This document shows positions 52,336-64,000 of a DNA stretch of 64,000 nucleotides, piece after piece. The DNA lies in NCBI RefSeq assembly GCF_002127325.2, contig NC_035449.2, positions 78,406,693-78,470,692 of the forward strand, given 5' to 3'. A program made the translations under genes and the position numbers. The first letter of the stretch is position 1. Each line of letters starts with the position of its first letter. Below the pieces are notes generated by a model that had not been told where the DNA came from, did no database searches, and saw nothing but the letters and a program-made list of their open reading frames with translations. Origin of the DNA: Helianthus annuus (lineage: Eukaryota > Streptophyta > Magnoliopsida > Asterales > Asteraceae).

Positions 52336-55151
52336 TGTCACACCCCCAAAATCCACATGCGGAGTACAACCGCTTGGAGGCGTGACTGACCAGGATCCTA
52401 ACCACCAATCACATTGAACATCATAAGTATATTTAAATAAACTTTCATTTATTAACATAGTGTACAATATTTCCCAGTTTACAGCGGAAGCATATTCAAC
52501 TCATTAAGTGTTTATAAAATCACATGTAAGCTCTTAGTCTTGTGTCGCGTTTCTTTGTGTCCCGACCCATGACCACTCCAGCTTCCCAGATAGCAAGTTC
52601 CTTTGACATGCACCTAAAGGCCTGCAAGGCATGTAACAACTAGTCAACAACAATGTTGAGCGAGTTCACAGTTGGGTGTACGTTTTAAGTGTTTTACGAA
52701 AACGTAGTTTGTCTTTAGCTGGCTCACTTACTTGTCGTGGGGGTTTCCCATGTTGAAAATATGTTTAACCAATTTATCTTGTTTCCCAAAACGTATCCAT
52801 AGATGGTGGGGGTTTCCCATAGTTAAAAACATGATTAATCCGTTTACCTGTTTCCCAAACCTTTTTACGATATTAGTGGGGGCTTCCCATGTTTATATGT
52901 ACTACACTAGTGGTAACCATAAGTGTTCTTCTTAACCCGAGAACAGTAGTACGTACGAGCTTTACGTAGGTTTTACGTAAGTGTCCTTCTTTACCCGAGG
53001 AGAGTGGTACGCGTGAGGTTCACGTAGGTTTTACGTAAGTGTCCTTCCTGACTCCGGAAGACAGTAGCATGTGTGAGTTTACGTAGGTTTTACGTAAGTG
53101 TCCTTCCTGACTCCGGAAGACAGTTGTATGTACATGTTTACGTAGGTTTTACGTAAGTGTCCTGCTTAACCCGAGGACCATGGTAGATAGTCTAGTAGCC
53201 GTGTAAGTACGAGTAATCGTTCAATCCCATCATTCAATCCATTCCCAATCCCCGGGAATCCCATGCCTTGGTAAGAGTTTGAACTCACCTTGGTTTGCTC
53301 GGTATGCTAAATTATGTGCTCGCAAGTAATCAGTCAAATCCTATAGTTATGCACGTATTCTCAATCAGTACCTGTTGATAAAGTTTCACATGCAATTAAT
53401 ACCACAAGGTGTGTTTGGCAGTTAACATCATGCCTTACACAAGAGTTAATCACATGCATACAATTCATGTTTCACATAACGGTCATTAACGGTTTATTCT
53501 AACATAACTATTCAATCGTACACTTAACAGAGTTGCATACTTTTAACAGAGTCAAATGAAGTTAACAGAGTTAATTGGCTAACGAGGTTAATTAATTAAC
53601 AGGGTTAATCAACTTGGCTTAACAGAGTTAATAGAGAGTTTCCTCCACAACAGAGTCGACATGTTTTAACAATGTCAATAACATAATAAGGTTACAAGCT
53701 TAAAAGAGATTCATATACTTTACATACTTAACACAGTCGACATGTTTAACTGAATTATTTGACTTAACAGATATGACAGAAACTCGGATCATGAATCATG
53801 TTACCAAAACCCGGACCAAATCATTTCCCTTATAAAAATTCGGACTAGACATTCCTCTAATAATAATTTAGACCAAGCATACTTGTCAAGAGTTCGGACT
53901 ATATATACATATCATTATAAAGTCGGACTATGCTTTCACCCTACAAAAATTCGGACCTTATGCATGCTTTAATAAAATTCGGACCTTGCATCAAATTCGG
54001 ACTTTATATCATTCATTCAAAATTCGGAACTCATAACATTCCTTCAAAGAGTTCGGACTAGACACAAAGCATGAAACTCGGACCAAGAAGTCTTATGAAC
54101 TTCGGACCATGATGAGCATTAAAAGGTCGGATCCCACATTATCCTATAAAACTCGGACCCCAAGGATTCCCTTACAACAAATTCGGACATATATAAATAA
54201 ACAAAAAGTCAGACACTGCCTCATGTGCATCTCATGAATTTGGACCCCCCTTATATCACACAAAAAGTTCGGATCCCCCTTATAACTTTATAAAAGTCGG
54301 ACTCCCCTTGTTGTATTATAAAAGTCGGACCCTTGTGTGATATATATATAAGTTCGAACATATCATGCATGATACAATATTCGGACATGTGAAGCATAAC
54401 ATTCAAAGGTCGGACTAGGGTAAAACTCGGACATATTATGTTCATTTATATAATTCGGACTCAAACCCTAATCGCACAGAAACATAAGATAAGCAATGTA
54501 ACACTTACGTTCTTACGATCAAGAATCCTAATTTCATATTCGCAGTGCAGTAATCAAATCCACAATCAAACATTCTATCATAACAGGCATCTTAACATTC
54601 AGCAAGTGATTTCACAACTAACCATAACCATTTCACAACACTCAGAATTGATCAATAAACACAGAACCATTACATGTAGAACTAGGGTTTTTGCATGAAT
54701 CAAACAATCAATGATTAACAACAAATAACCATTAAACAATTACCTTGGATTGATTCTAGATAAGGAGAGGGATCAAGAGTGATGATTGAGAGCTTGTGCC
54801 AATGATGAAGAAGATGATTGTAGAGAGAGTTGTAGAGAAATGGTGAAGTACGTATGATGATTGTGAGAATGATTAGGGTTAAGGGTTACTAAACATTTCA
54901 CTAACTACTCTACTCACCCCCTAAGTATCATCTTTTACATAAAACACCCATCACAATATAATTTACAGTTTCATCACCAAGTTCATGTATTTGTCAACAC
55001 TTAACACATAACCATGCACAATCCCAATACACTTTATTGAACCAAAACGTATACAGTTACAAAGCAAACCAATTGTGCAAGTAAACAACTAAACAAACAG
55101 TGAATGTGCAATAAATGCGAAAGTGGAATCTCGGAAACTCGAGTTGTCACA
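52336..55151 (-). repeat. 5' LTR of element T
   Basis: 2816 bp, partner of 36015-38832. Differences are scattered (for example CCACATGCGG against CCACATGTGG, and one base missing in ATTAACATAG). Contains the second copies of the 59-bp tandem repeat and the GTCCGA array. Confidence 0.92.
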
Positions 55152-55850
55152 ACCTAAACCTACACCTCTTACATTAGATGCACCATCAGTATATAATGTC
55201 CAGGATCCTGAAGATTCTCCTAACTGTTGGACTTCTAGGTCTACCTCATCCTGAATGCCACTACTGAAATCAGCCACAAAGTCAGCTAAAGCCTGAGACT
55301 TTATCGCATTTCTAGGTTCATATACTAAGTCATAAGCACTCAACTTCACTGACCACTTAGCCATCCTACCGGACATCTCTGGTTTCCTAAGCACATTTTT
55401 AATAGGATAATTAGTTTTAACATGAATCCTATGTGTTTCAAAGTAATGTCTAAGCTTCGTTGATGCCATAACTAATGCTAGTATCAATTTTTCTAAATGA
55501 GAATATCTAGTTTCAGCATCTAACAGACTTTTACTAACATAATAAACAGGATATTGCTGACCTTCATGATCCTTTACAAGGATGGCACTTACAGCATTCC
55601 CTGATACTACGAGGTATAGGGATAGTGGTTCACCATTTTCAGGCTTCATCAATAGAGGTGCAGTCGAGAGATATCGCTTCAAATCCTGCAAGGCTGCTTC
55701 ATGCTTTGCTCCCCATTCAAACTTCTTATTCTTGTTGAGGATATCATAGAATTCCTTACATTTTTCCGAGCATCTTGAAATAAATCTGTTCAATGCTGCT
55801 ACTCGGCCTGTTAACCATTGAACATCCTGCATTTCAAAAAGTTAGTTAAC
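55152..55850 (-). pseudogene. RNase H part of B with deleted RT
   Basis: Minus: QDVQWLTGRVAALNRFISRC, then LSLYLVVSGNAVSAILVKDH, YYVSKSLLDAETRYSHLEKL, MAKWSVKLSAYDLVYEPRN, ALADFVADFSSGIQDEVDLE and WTLYTDGASNVRGVGLG, which runs into T. It shows what the scrambled part of A should look like. Upstream, NFLKC-type sequence joins directly to MQDVQW, so about 780 bp with the whole RT catalytic core are gone. Confidence 0.88.
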
Positions 55851-55975
55851 TGCTCTTCAATATCCTGAGGGATATTGGTTCCTACGAGCACCGAGATATC
55901 AGGATTATCCTGATCCAAGATAATTTTCTTCACATCCTGCTCCGGATCTTCCACGATATCCTGGGCCCGCATCTT

Positions 55976-55984
55976 TAATTGCTA
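55976..55984 (-). promoter_or_regulatory. Candidate stop-readthrough site, gag-pro/pol (B)
   Basis: TAG CAA TTA on minus, in frame between protease and pol, at the same codon as in A (21765-21773). Downstream the frame stays open (KMRAQDIVEDPEQDVKK). Confidence 0.6.
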
Positions 55985-58256
55985 TGTTGCACTAGGTCTG
56001 GTCGAGGATTTCATCGAGGATGAGTAACATACTTTCGCCTCCTGCTGATCACTATCGACCTTGACAACTCCCCAAGGGGTAGGGATCTTGATGCATTGGT
56101 GATATGTTGATGGGACAACCTTCATGTCGTGAATCCATGGTCTTCCCAGTATGATGTTATAGCAGGATAGAGAATCCATCACACAGAAACGTTGTATTGA
56201 GTTGACTCCTTCAACATATACTGGTAACTTTATCTCTCCCACTGTGTTCCTAGCCTCTCCACTGAACCCAACAAGCACGGTGGACTTTGAAGTGATATCC
56301 ATTGGAGATACATTCATTCTCTTCAGAGTCTCTAGTTGGATTATGTTCACGGAGCTGCCATCATCAACCAATATCCTGCGTACAAAATCGTTAGCCACAT
56401 ATAATGTTATTACCAAAGCATCATAGTGAGGATCCTGAACAGTATCCCTGTCATCACTATCGAAAGTGATCACTTTATCAGTTGTGAGGGTAGTCATCCT
56501 GACTGGTTTGTCTCCCTTTTCACTCTTGGCTTCCTTTGCATGTCTCTTAGCCGCCGAATACGAAGTCCCACAAATGTCGGATCCTCCTGAAATAAAGTTA
56601 ATTATCTTGGCATCTGCTGGGGGTGATGCTGCTCGTTCAGGATCCTTCTCGGGATCCTGCCCTTTATTTTTCTTTCTCCCCAGCAAGTCCTTCAGATATC
56701 GTTTGCTTAGTAGGTAGCTTATTTCTTTCCTCAGGGCAATGCAATCCTCAATAACATGCCCAAAATCCTCATGGAAGGCACACCATTTGGATTTATCCTT
56801 CCAATCAGCTTTTTGTTGATTCTTCCGAGGCCACCTGGCTTTATCTCCCAAACCCTGCATAGCATACATTAGTTCAGGTATATTAATAGAAAAACAATAT
56901 TCAGATAATTCAGGATATTCTTCAGGATCTTCGTCTTCAACAACATTCACTCTCTTGTTATCATTTCTGCCATATGGCTTGGAGCGATATGGCTTATATG
57001 AGGATTCTGATTTCCTGTTGGTTGATTCGTAGGTTGAGGTAGAATTCATCCTCTCTTACAACTTCTTGTCATCTTCCAAACGGATATATCTCAAAGCCCT
57101 GTTACGAGCTTTGTCGAGATTCCTGCAGGGATTCATTACAAGATCCTGATAAAACTGAGAATCCTTTTGTAACCCCATCTTAAAAGCTTGCACAGCCGTT
57201 GCAACATCAAGATGTGGGATGTCCAAGGATTCTCGACTGAACTTGTTCCCATAATCCCTCAAGGATTCCTGAGGTCCTTGAGTTATCCTGTAAAGATCAC
57301 TGGTTAATTTCTCAAAACTCCGGCTGCAAGAAAATTGACTATTAAATAAGTTAACAAATGAGCAAAAGAAGTAATTGAGTGAGGAGGAACGTTTAACAGC
57401 CATTTTAAGGCCGATCCTGTCAAGGTAGAACCGAATCCCTTGCATAAGCATGCTTCCTTGAGATCTGGAGGGATAGGATTGATTTCCATCCGTTCCCTAT
57501 ACTGGGCAATATGCTCCTCAGGATCCGTGGTTCCATCATAGAGCTTCATGTTGGTAGTTTGGAATCTTTTTGGGATTTCAGCATCACACATAGGATGCAC
57601 AAACCGAGATATCCTGTGGCTATCCTGTGATACTTCAGGAATTTGCTGAACCACCCCAGGTACACTGGATATCATATCCTTTAGCTTCTGAAGCTCCCTA
57701 GATAATTCTGATGTCACAGCTGTATCCTGCAAAGATCCAACACTGTTAGTGGCAAGAGTATTATTATTATTAGACACGTTACCAGTCTGAGGGTTCTGCC
57801 CATATCCTGAAGCATATCCTGAGCTCCTCATGGTTGACATCCTGACCGAGGAGGGTATATCAGGAGTATGATTCTAAGGAAGGCTGGGCACAATATTCCC
57901 CCTGTTATCCTCAGTGTAAACTGCGGAACTGAAGTTCAAAGTTCTGGGTTGTAGAGGAGTGACGATATCTTCGGTCGATCTGCTCGAGCCAGCTTTTAAG
58001 AGTTGTATTTCTCTTAACAGCATTTGGTTAGTTTCCTGCTGCTGTCTCATTTGTTCCTGCACACTTCCAAACAAGGTTAGAATTTCATCATTAGAAGCCA
58101 AAATGGGAGCAGATCCCTGAACACCCCGGGTAGGGATAACATCCTAAGGTTGTGACGAAACCGGCATCCTTGGAGGAGGTGGTGGAAGCACCGAACCGGT
58201 AGCAGCAGAAGTCGTAGCGGACATAGTGGAGGAACTCATGTTTGATCTTGAGGCCA
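55982..58256 (-). pseudogene. Gag-protease of element B
   Basis: Minus, start MASRSNMSSSTMSATTSA at about 58256. Stops at 58143 (after SSQP), near 57873 and at 57056 (TAA after DDKKL), and a frameshift near 57385 after PPHSI. The last 355 codons (57049-55982) are open: YKPYRSKPYGRND, zinc-knuckle-like CAFHEDFGHVIEDC, then protease with the normal catalytic ILVDDGSSVNII and GFSGEARNTVGEIKLPV. Better preserved than A in the protease. Ends at the TAG of the readthrough site. Confidence 0.88.
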
Positions 58257-58341
58257 TTGTAAACGATGTGGCAAAAAATTTTGAAAACAGAAAACTGATT
58301 AGTGATTTCACAAAAATTTTTAGTAAAGAGAGCACCACTTG

Positions 58342-58361
58342 CCCCATGGTGGGCGCCAAAT
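58342..58361 (-). other. Primer-binding site of element B
   Basis: TTTGGCGCCCACCATGGGGC on minus directly next to the LTR; one base differs from A. Confidence 0.7.
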
Positions 58362-59103
58362 TGTTTTGGTCAAAAATTACCGAAGCAATTAAGTGATCAA
58401 ATTAGTTAAGTGAAGTAGTGTGCTAAAAAGTGTGTTGAAAATATGTTGGTTAAGTTGTTTAGAAAAACAGTATTCAGGATACGGCTCAGGATATAGAGCT
58501 GTATCTGTGATCAAACAATGAGCAGAAAAGTAAAGGTTGACACGTGATGTACGAGGAAAGCCCTTGATCAATCTAGATCGCCAGCATAAAACCTCGGGAG
58601 CTGACAATCGCAGCTGCCTTATTCTTCTTATTGCTTCAAACTTTAGGATACAGTGCAGGATATGATACGGATCAACTAAGTGTTACAATGAGATTTGAGT
58701 ACAAGTGTTCGTGTGTAATGATTGCTAGAAAGTAGAGAGCGAAGTGTGTGAATGAGTGTATGTGACTTAATCTGATCCGATCAATCTATTTATAGTAAAA
58801 AGAAAACAACCAACTATCCTATTATTCCGGGATCCGGTGAATATTCCAAATGTGAACGCTGTAATCCACATCTTCCGGCTTCAACGTCTTTCTCCCAACT
58901 GTTTTGCCCGAGTCTCTAGGAGAAGAAGTCCATCTGACCGTTAGCAAACCCCAGCAATTAACCTGCACGTGGTTAATTCAATCATCCTCAGGATATCGCC
59001 CAGGATGTTAGCAATATCGCCGTCCAGTATCCTGGTCACAAATAAATAATTAGAAGCAGGATATTGATCAAGATATGTATGCTCAGGAAATGACCCATAA
59101 CAG
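58362..59103 (-). repeat. 5' LTR of element B
   Basis: 742 bp, TATAAATA on minus at 58787-58794. Followed by TSD GTTAT and by element C. Confidence 0.92.
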
Positions 59104-59108
59104 TTATC

Positions 59109-60470
59109 AACTAGTATTGCCTATTTCAGACAATTTCATCTTTCGATTTACTTGCTGTTGCCTTTTAATTTTTACCATGCATTACTTAGTTTAGCTTTGT
59201 AAAATTGGTGTTATCATTTCTGTGAAGATATCTTGATCAATATACTCAGTGATATCCTACGCAGACTTTCGTAAAATAGGACTTCTGAATATCTAAACAA
59301 TTCAGACAAAGTTTCTCAAAATAGTTTATTTTTCAAAATCTCAACAAATTTAAATAAAGTTTTCAAAGGAAAAAGATAATTTAGTTAGAATTTATAAACA
59401 AATCTAACTCTGATTTTTAAACCCAAGTATCGTATTCCAAAGGTTCCAATCAAATATCTTGATTCATATCCAGAGAATTTATTTTGAGAATATATCCTAA
59501 AGATATATCTTGATCAGGATGCTTAAATTTTAAACATGGTTTCAAAAGTTCAAACAAGTCATGTAAGATTCGCAAAGGAAAGATCATACCAGGAATATGG
59601 TGTAACCCTAGTACCGAACTTCAATCCTTCTTGCAACTCCTTCCACTAAGATGTCCCCAGTCTTAGTATACTAGGTTCAAATTTGATTCTTTGAGCCTTA
59701 CATAGTCGTCTTAGGAGGAATGTCCCTTGTGCATGAACACTTAGAAAATTTTTGAATACCAGTTCCAACTGTTTAGACAATTCTTGTGTTACACGGATAA
59801 GACCCAAAAATATACTGGAGATAAATCCTTAGTATCCTGGGGATAATCCCAAATTTTCATGCGCTACAGGCGGGAGTGTATAAACTCCAAGACTTAGAAA
59901 GGTGATAACCTTTAAACCTTAGAGAGTATGAAAATACCTTTTCATGAGAGAGGGTGATCAATCCTCATAGACCATTAGGATTCAGGATATAGCCAATAGT
60001 AACGAAATTGTCAGCCACTTTTTCATGAACTGGTCCTGCCACTTTGAACTATTCCCGAATAACTTGCGCTCCAGGCGGGGTGTTTAAACCCAATTCAGAA
60101 GAAAGGTGAATACCTTTAAACCTGTGAAGGGATCAGGATCCCTTAAACGTGAGAGAGGGGGCCAATCCTCTAATCTTTCGAAGTATCCTGAATGTATATC
60201 CCGGAGCTATATCCCGAAGCATATACTGCAAAACATCAGTAAACTAAGGTGGGTGTTAGCCTGGCTAACACCCCTCCGATGCTTAAGTTAGTGATGGGTT
60301 CAAAACAACAAATAATATCAAAATTTTATAAAAGAGATAGAATCCATACCATCCTGACTTAGAATTTAAATTCCGTACTCACTTGAAATAGAGTTTTAGA
60401 TGTATAGCATTCCAGGATCTTGGTAACATATCCCCCTCCATATTCTTGAGTCGGTATGCTCCTTTTCCTG
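59109..60470. other. Non-coding 3' region of C with hairpin blocks
   Basis: Continues C from the stem-loop cut at 30463. It contains the duplicated hairpin blocks (about 59870-60160) and the GGGTGTTAGC hairpin (60251-60273), as in A and B. No coding frame is credible. Confidence 0.7.
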
Positions 60471-61720
60471 ATTCTGATTCAACCTCGTAGGTCCTTCCCA
60501 TTTTGGAGCCAACTTTCCATCAGCAGGATTAGTAGTATTCTAAAAAGCCTTTCTCAATACCCAATCTCCTACTTGAAATCTTCTAGTCCTTATATTCTTG
60601 TTATATGCTTTAGATATTCTCTGTTGATATGCTGCCATCCTTAGCCTTGCCGCGTCTCTTGTTTCATCAATAGTATCCAGTTCCTGGCATAGGATTCCAG
60701 GATTCTGCTCAGGATCCCGGAGGTCAGATCTCATTGTAGGTATCACCATTTCTGTCGGGATCACCGCTTCTGCTCCAAACACCAAGGAAAACGGGGTTTG
60801 GCTTGTTGCACCTTTTACTGTCATCCTATCAGCCCACAAAACAAATGGTAATTCTTCTGTCCATCTTCCTTTTTTGGCTCCCAGTCTTTTCTTCAGGTTG
60901 TTGACAATTATCTTGTTTGAGAATTCTGCTTGTCCATTCGCTTGAGGATGTACTGGTGTGGATGTGATCATTTTGATTCCCCAACTCTTGCAGAAATCAG
61001 TAGTCCTCTTACTTATGAATTGAGATCCATTGTCACAAATTATTTCAGCTGACACACCAAATCTAGTCAGTATATTCCTCTTTATGAAGGATACTACTTC
61101 CTGGTCTCTGACTTGAACAAATGCTTCAGCTTCAACCTACTTAGAGAAATAATCAGTCATTGCCAGCATGAAGACTTTTCCTCCTGGAGCTTTTGGCAAT
61201 TTTCCTACTATATCCATCCCCCATTTCATGAACGGCCAAGGGGATACAATAGGATATAATGGCTCTGCATGCTGATGTAGTATGTTGTTGTGTCTTTGGC
61301 ACGCATCACATTTTCGAGCATATTCTGCAGCATCTTTTCTCATGGTAGGCCAATAATATCCTGTTCTTAATACTTTTGAAAACAATGACCTGCCCCCAGT
61401 GTGGTTACCACAATCCCCTTCGTGGATATCCTGAAGCACTTCTTTGGTCTCGGGATCCTCCAAGCACCTCAGATATGGAGCTGCAAGAGATTTCTTGTAT
61501 AAAACGTTATTTATAATAGTAAATCGTGATACCTTCATCCTAAAGGCCTTAGGATTCTCATCTTTGGGGATGTGTCCTTCCTTGAGATATCTTGTGATTG
61601 GAGTCATCCAGTATCTAGGATCCTATTTAGGATACTCACCACCAGGATCCTGGACACTTACTACCTCCTTATCCTGGGGATCCGTCGCAGGATACAGGAT
61701 ATGTAATATTGGTATTTGGG
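60380..61720 (-). pseudogene. Integrase of element C
   Basis: Minus: [77 protein letters not shown] (D, D and E present), GDWVLRKAF. Stops: after DYFSK (TAG, about 61137), after RKAF (60540) and after GGEYPK (61623). Otherwise close to A and longer than B. Confidence 0.88.
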
Positions 61721-61722
61721 TC

Positions 61723-62352
61723 CCTTCTGGTATCCTGACTGATGATCCCAAATTTGCCAAGGCATCAGCTTCAACATTGTCCTCTCTTGGTACCTGTTCA
61801 AGTGTAAAAACATCGAAATATCCTGCTAATTTTTTGACAATTTCAAGGTACTCGATTAACTTCTCACCCTTAATTGCATAGGATCCATTAAAATGATTAC
61901 TGATTAACAAGGAGTCAACATATACTTGCAAATTCTTGATACTCATATTCTTAGCCAATTCTAATCCTGCAATTAAAGCTTCATATTCTGCTTCATTATT
62001 AGTGGTAGGAAACTCACATCTGATAGCCTGGGGTAATATGTTGGTATCCTGACTGATGATCCCAGATTTGCCAAGGCATCAGCTTCAGCATTGTCCTCTC
62101 TTGGTACCTGTTCAAGTGTAAAAACATCGAAATATCCTGCTAATTTTTTGACAATTTCAAGGTACTCGATTAACTTCTCACCCTTAACTGCATAGGATCC
62201 ATTAAAATGATTAGTGATTAACAAGGGGTCAACATATACTTGCAAATTCTTGATACTCATATTCTTAGCCAATTCTCATCCTGCAATTAAAGCTTCATAT
62301 TCTGCTTCATTATTAGTGGCAGGAAACTCACATCTGATAGCCTGGGGTAATA
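61723..62352 (-). pseudogene. Second RNase H of C with 314-bp tandem duplication
   Basis: Two copies of the segment from NNEAEYEAL to DALANLGSSVRIP, offset 314 bp (TATCCTGACTGATGATCCC at 61731 and 62045). The copies differ at a few bases (for example DSLLIS against DPLLIT), so the duplication is not fresh or was followed by drift. A TGA after LIAG interrupts the upstream copy. Confidence 0.82.
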
Positions 62353-63437
62353 TGTCCCCCTGTGGCGATTTTTGCAGCATACCTAAACCTACACCTCTTA
62401 CATTAGATGCACCATCAGTATATAAAGTCCAGGATTCTAAGTTTTCTCCTAGCTGTTGTACTTCTAGGTCTACTTCATTTTGAATATCACTATTGAAATC
62501 GGCCACAAAGTCTGCTAGAGCCTGAGACTTAATAGCATTTCTAGGTTCATATACTAGATCAAAGGCACTTAATTTTACTGACCATTTAACCATCCTACCT
62601 GACATTTCAGGTTTACTAAGCACATTGTGTTTCAGAATAATGTCAAAGTTTCGTTGATGCCATAACTAGGGCTAATATTAACTTTTCTAGGTGAGAATAC
62701 CTAGTTTCAGCATCTAATAAACTTTTACTAACATAATAAACAGGATACTGCTGACCTTCATGATCCTTTACTAGGACAACACTTACTGCATTCCCTGATA
62801 CTGCAAGATATAGGGATAATGGTTCGCCAGCCTCAGGCTTCATCAATAAGGGTGCGGTTGAAAGACACTGCTTCAAATCCTGCAATGCTGCTTCATGCTT
62901 TGCACCCCATTCGAACTTCTTATTCTTCTTGAGGATATCATAAAATTCCTTGCACTTTTCCGAGGATCTTGAAATAAATCTGTTCAACGCTGCTACTCGT
63001 CCCGTTAGTCGTTGAACATCCTTCATGTTTGAAGGTGACTTGATATCTAAGATGGCTTTGATCTGTTCCGGGCTTGCTTCAATCCCTCTTTTAGTCACCA
63101 TATATCCTAGAAACTTTCATACCCCCACTTCGAAATGGCACTTAGCAGGATTTAGCTTCATGTTATACTTATCCAGGATATCAAATGCCCCTTTAATATC
63201 CTAGAGATGATCCTCCGCCTTCTTGGATTTGACTACCATATCGTTAATGTACACTTCCATGGTGTCCCCCAGTTTGTCTTTAAACATCATGTTCACCAAT
63301 CTCTGGTACGTCACACCTGCATTTTTCAAACCAAAAGGCATAGCAATATAACAGTAAATACCTGTTGGTGTCATGAAAGCAGTATCCTCCTGGTCTGATG
63401 GTTCCATTTGGATCTGCTGAAATCCTGAGGATGCATC
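62276..63437 (-). pseudogene. RT and RNase H of element C, cut by D
   Basis: Minus, entering at 63437: SGFQQIQMEPSDQEDTAFMT, CYIAMPFGLKNAGVTYQRL, then YINDMVV with Asn in place of the first Asp of the usual YIDD, a stop after AEDHL, LNPAKCHFEVG with a stop next to it, then MVTKRGIEASPEQIKAIL, LSLYLAVSGNAVSVVLVKDH, YYVSKSLLDAETRYSHLEKL, a short deletion after MASTKL, and LVYEPRNAIKSQALADFVAD. The N-terminal RT motifs are beyond the LTR that starts at 63438. Confidence 0.88.
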
Positions 63438-64000
63438 TGTTATGGGTGAAATTCTGAGCCCATATCCTGACCTTGTATCTTGATTTTTTATTAGTTGTAT
63501 ATGATCAGGATACCTGATCAGGACATCGGATCAGGATACCGGACCAGGATATTGGTAACATCCTGAGGCAGTATCCTGACTATTACTAACAATTTGCTTG
63601 TAAACGTTGGCTACAAGGGACTAACGTTCATGAAGACCAAGTCATCCTGAAGACCCGCTCAAATTGGTTAGGATAAGGACGTTGATGGCGGAAAAATAGC
63701 TCTTGTAACGGTCAGCATTGAAGATTGGCGTGTTTTATGGAAAGTTACGAAGATTGGTCAAAGATATTAATGTTGTAACGGTTATGGAAGCTTAAATCCC
63801 GGAGTTATAGTTAGTAAGCGCGTGAAAACGAGTGGAAACAGGCTGGGAACGTTCAGAAAGGAAATAATCTCAGTATCCCGGATTTTTAGCATAATATCCC
63901 GGATTTTTAGCATAGTTAGTTATTTCCTTTTACTATATAAAGGAATGCATGGATCATAGGAAGACACGACTTTCACACACACAATTTCTCGTACACTCTT
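63438..64000 (+). mobile_element. 5' LTR start of a further element D
   Basis: TGTTATGGGTGAAATTCTGA starts inside C's RT right after GCATC (63433-63437, expected target duplication). The start resembles the Tat LTRs of A to C but the body is diverged. TATATAAA at 63934-63941, and a 19-20-bp unit ATCCCGGATTTTTAGCATA is doubled at about 63873-63915. The rest lies outside the window. Confidence 0.75.

Larger units (their letters stand above)
36015..55151 (-). mobile_element. Tekay element T inserted in B, interrupted by U
   Basis: LTRs 36015-38832 and 52336-55151, both TGTCACACCCCC to GAGTTGTCACA on plus. Flanks ACCTG (36010-36014) and ACCTA (55152-55156) match the expected target ACCTA with one change. 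Protease to chromodomain is recognisable on minus (42230-39020), but no gag. LTRs differ by about 2% by eye. U lies at 43077-52178. Confidence 0.9.
30464..59103 (-). mobile_element. Tat element B, interrupted by T
   Basis: LTRs at 30464-31200 and 58362-59103, with TSD GTTAT at 30459-30463 and 59104-59108. On the minus strand: LTR, PBS, gag-protease, RT remnant, RNase H, (T inserted), second RNase H, integrase, hairpins, antisense gene, LTR. Without T the element is about 9.5 kb. Most of RT and part of integrase are deleted, but the antisense gene is open. Confidence 0.93.
16753..63437 (-). mobile_element. Tat element C, outermost, interrupted by A, B and D
   Basis: Minus-strand Ty3/gypsy element. 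Left to right: 3' LTR (16753-17492), antisense gene (17755 to 18662, resuming 29445-30324), stem-loop, element B, then 3' hairpin region and pol from 59109 to 63437. At 63438 another LTR (D) begins inside the RT sequence, so the 5' half of C lies beyond the window. Removing A and B with one TSD each gives continuous homology to the uninterrupted counterparts in B and A. Confidence 0.85.

Noticed and set aside
1..64000. tRNA, rRNA or other housekeeping RNA genes
   Set aside because: No cloverleaf-like A/B-box arrangement or rRNA stretch was recognised by eye; a tRNAscan run would be needed to exclude degenerate ones.

Overview
This is a plant nuclear window (eudicot, most likely Asteraceae from the general look of the retrotransposons; that is recall, not a search). 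I see no intact host gene. Almost everything recognisable is mobile DNA: Ty3/gypsy elements of two lineages, Tat (dual RNase H, spliced antisense ORF after integrase) and Tekay chromovirus (C-terminal chromodomain), plus a FAR1/Mutator-like DNA transposon and LTR fragments.

Layout. 1-2880: AT-rich, no gene, one diverged direct repeat. 2881-6046: a 3.16 kb solo LTR with a perfect 5-bp target duplication. 6424-7728: an LTR-like segment on the minus strand. 7975-8990: LTR and gag debris and a minus-strand promoter-like stretch. 9302-14639: a Mutator-like element inside an (AT)n tract, with a broken five-exon FAR1-type transposase, a convergent small ORF, and about 30 copies of a short motif confined to its non-coding parts. 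14677-16752: fragments of three repeats.

16753-63437 is a Russian-doll nest, read from LTR ends and target-site duplications. Tat element C (minus strand) is outermost and runs off the right edge. Inside C lie Tat element A (plus, 18663-29439, TSD TTGAG, inside exon 3 of C's antisense gene) and Tat element B (minus, 30464-59103, TSD GTTAT). Inside B lies Tekay element T (minus, 36015-55151, TSD ACCTA/ACCTG). Inside T lies Tekay element U (plus, 43077-52178, TSD ACAAT). A further LTR, D, cuts C at 63438. LTR pairs compared by eye: A about 2.5% different, B about 2-2.5%, T about 2%, U about 0.1%, so U is very young.

The Tat elements carry gag-protease, an in-frame TAG in a tobamovirus-like readthrough context, RT, RNase H, a second RNase H and integrase. 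Beyond integrase are conserved hairpins, then an oppositely oriented four-exon gene (PF04195-like N-terminus, coiled-coil C-terminus). That gene is fully open in B (504 codons) although B's pol is broken. Just downstream of it, on its own strand, sits a stem-loop repeated three times in A and once each in B and C; its stems covary while its internal loops are conserved. The Tekay LTRs share an array of about 25 copies of a GTCCGAGTTTAAT-like core at about 26-bp spacing, inside what looks like a leader intron. Those four features (readthrough context, intact antisense gene, covarying stem-loops, GTCCGA array) are the most promising leads.
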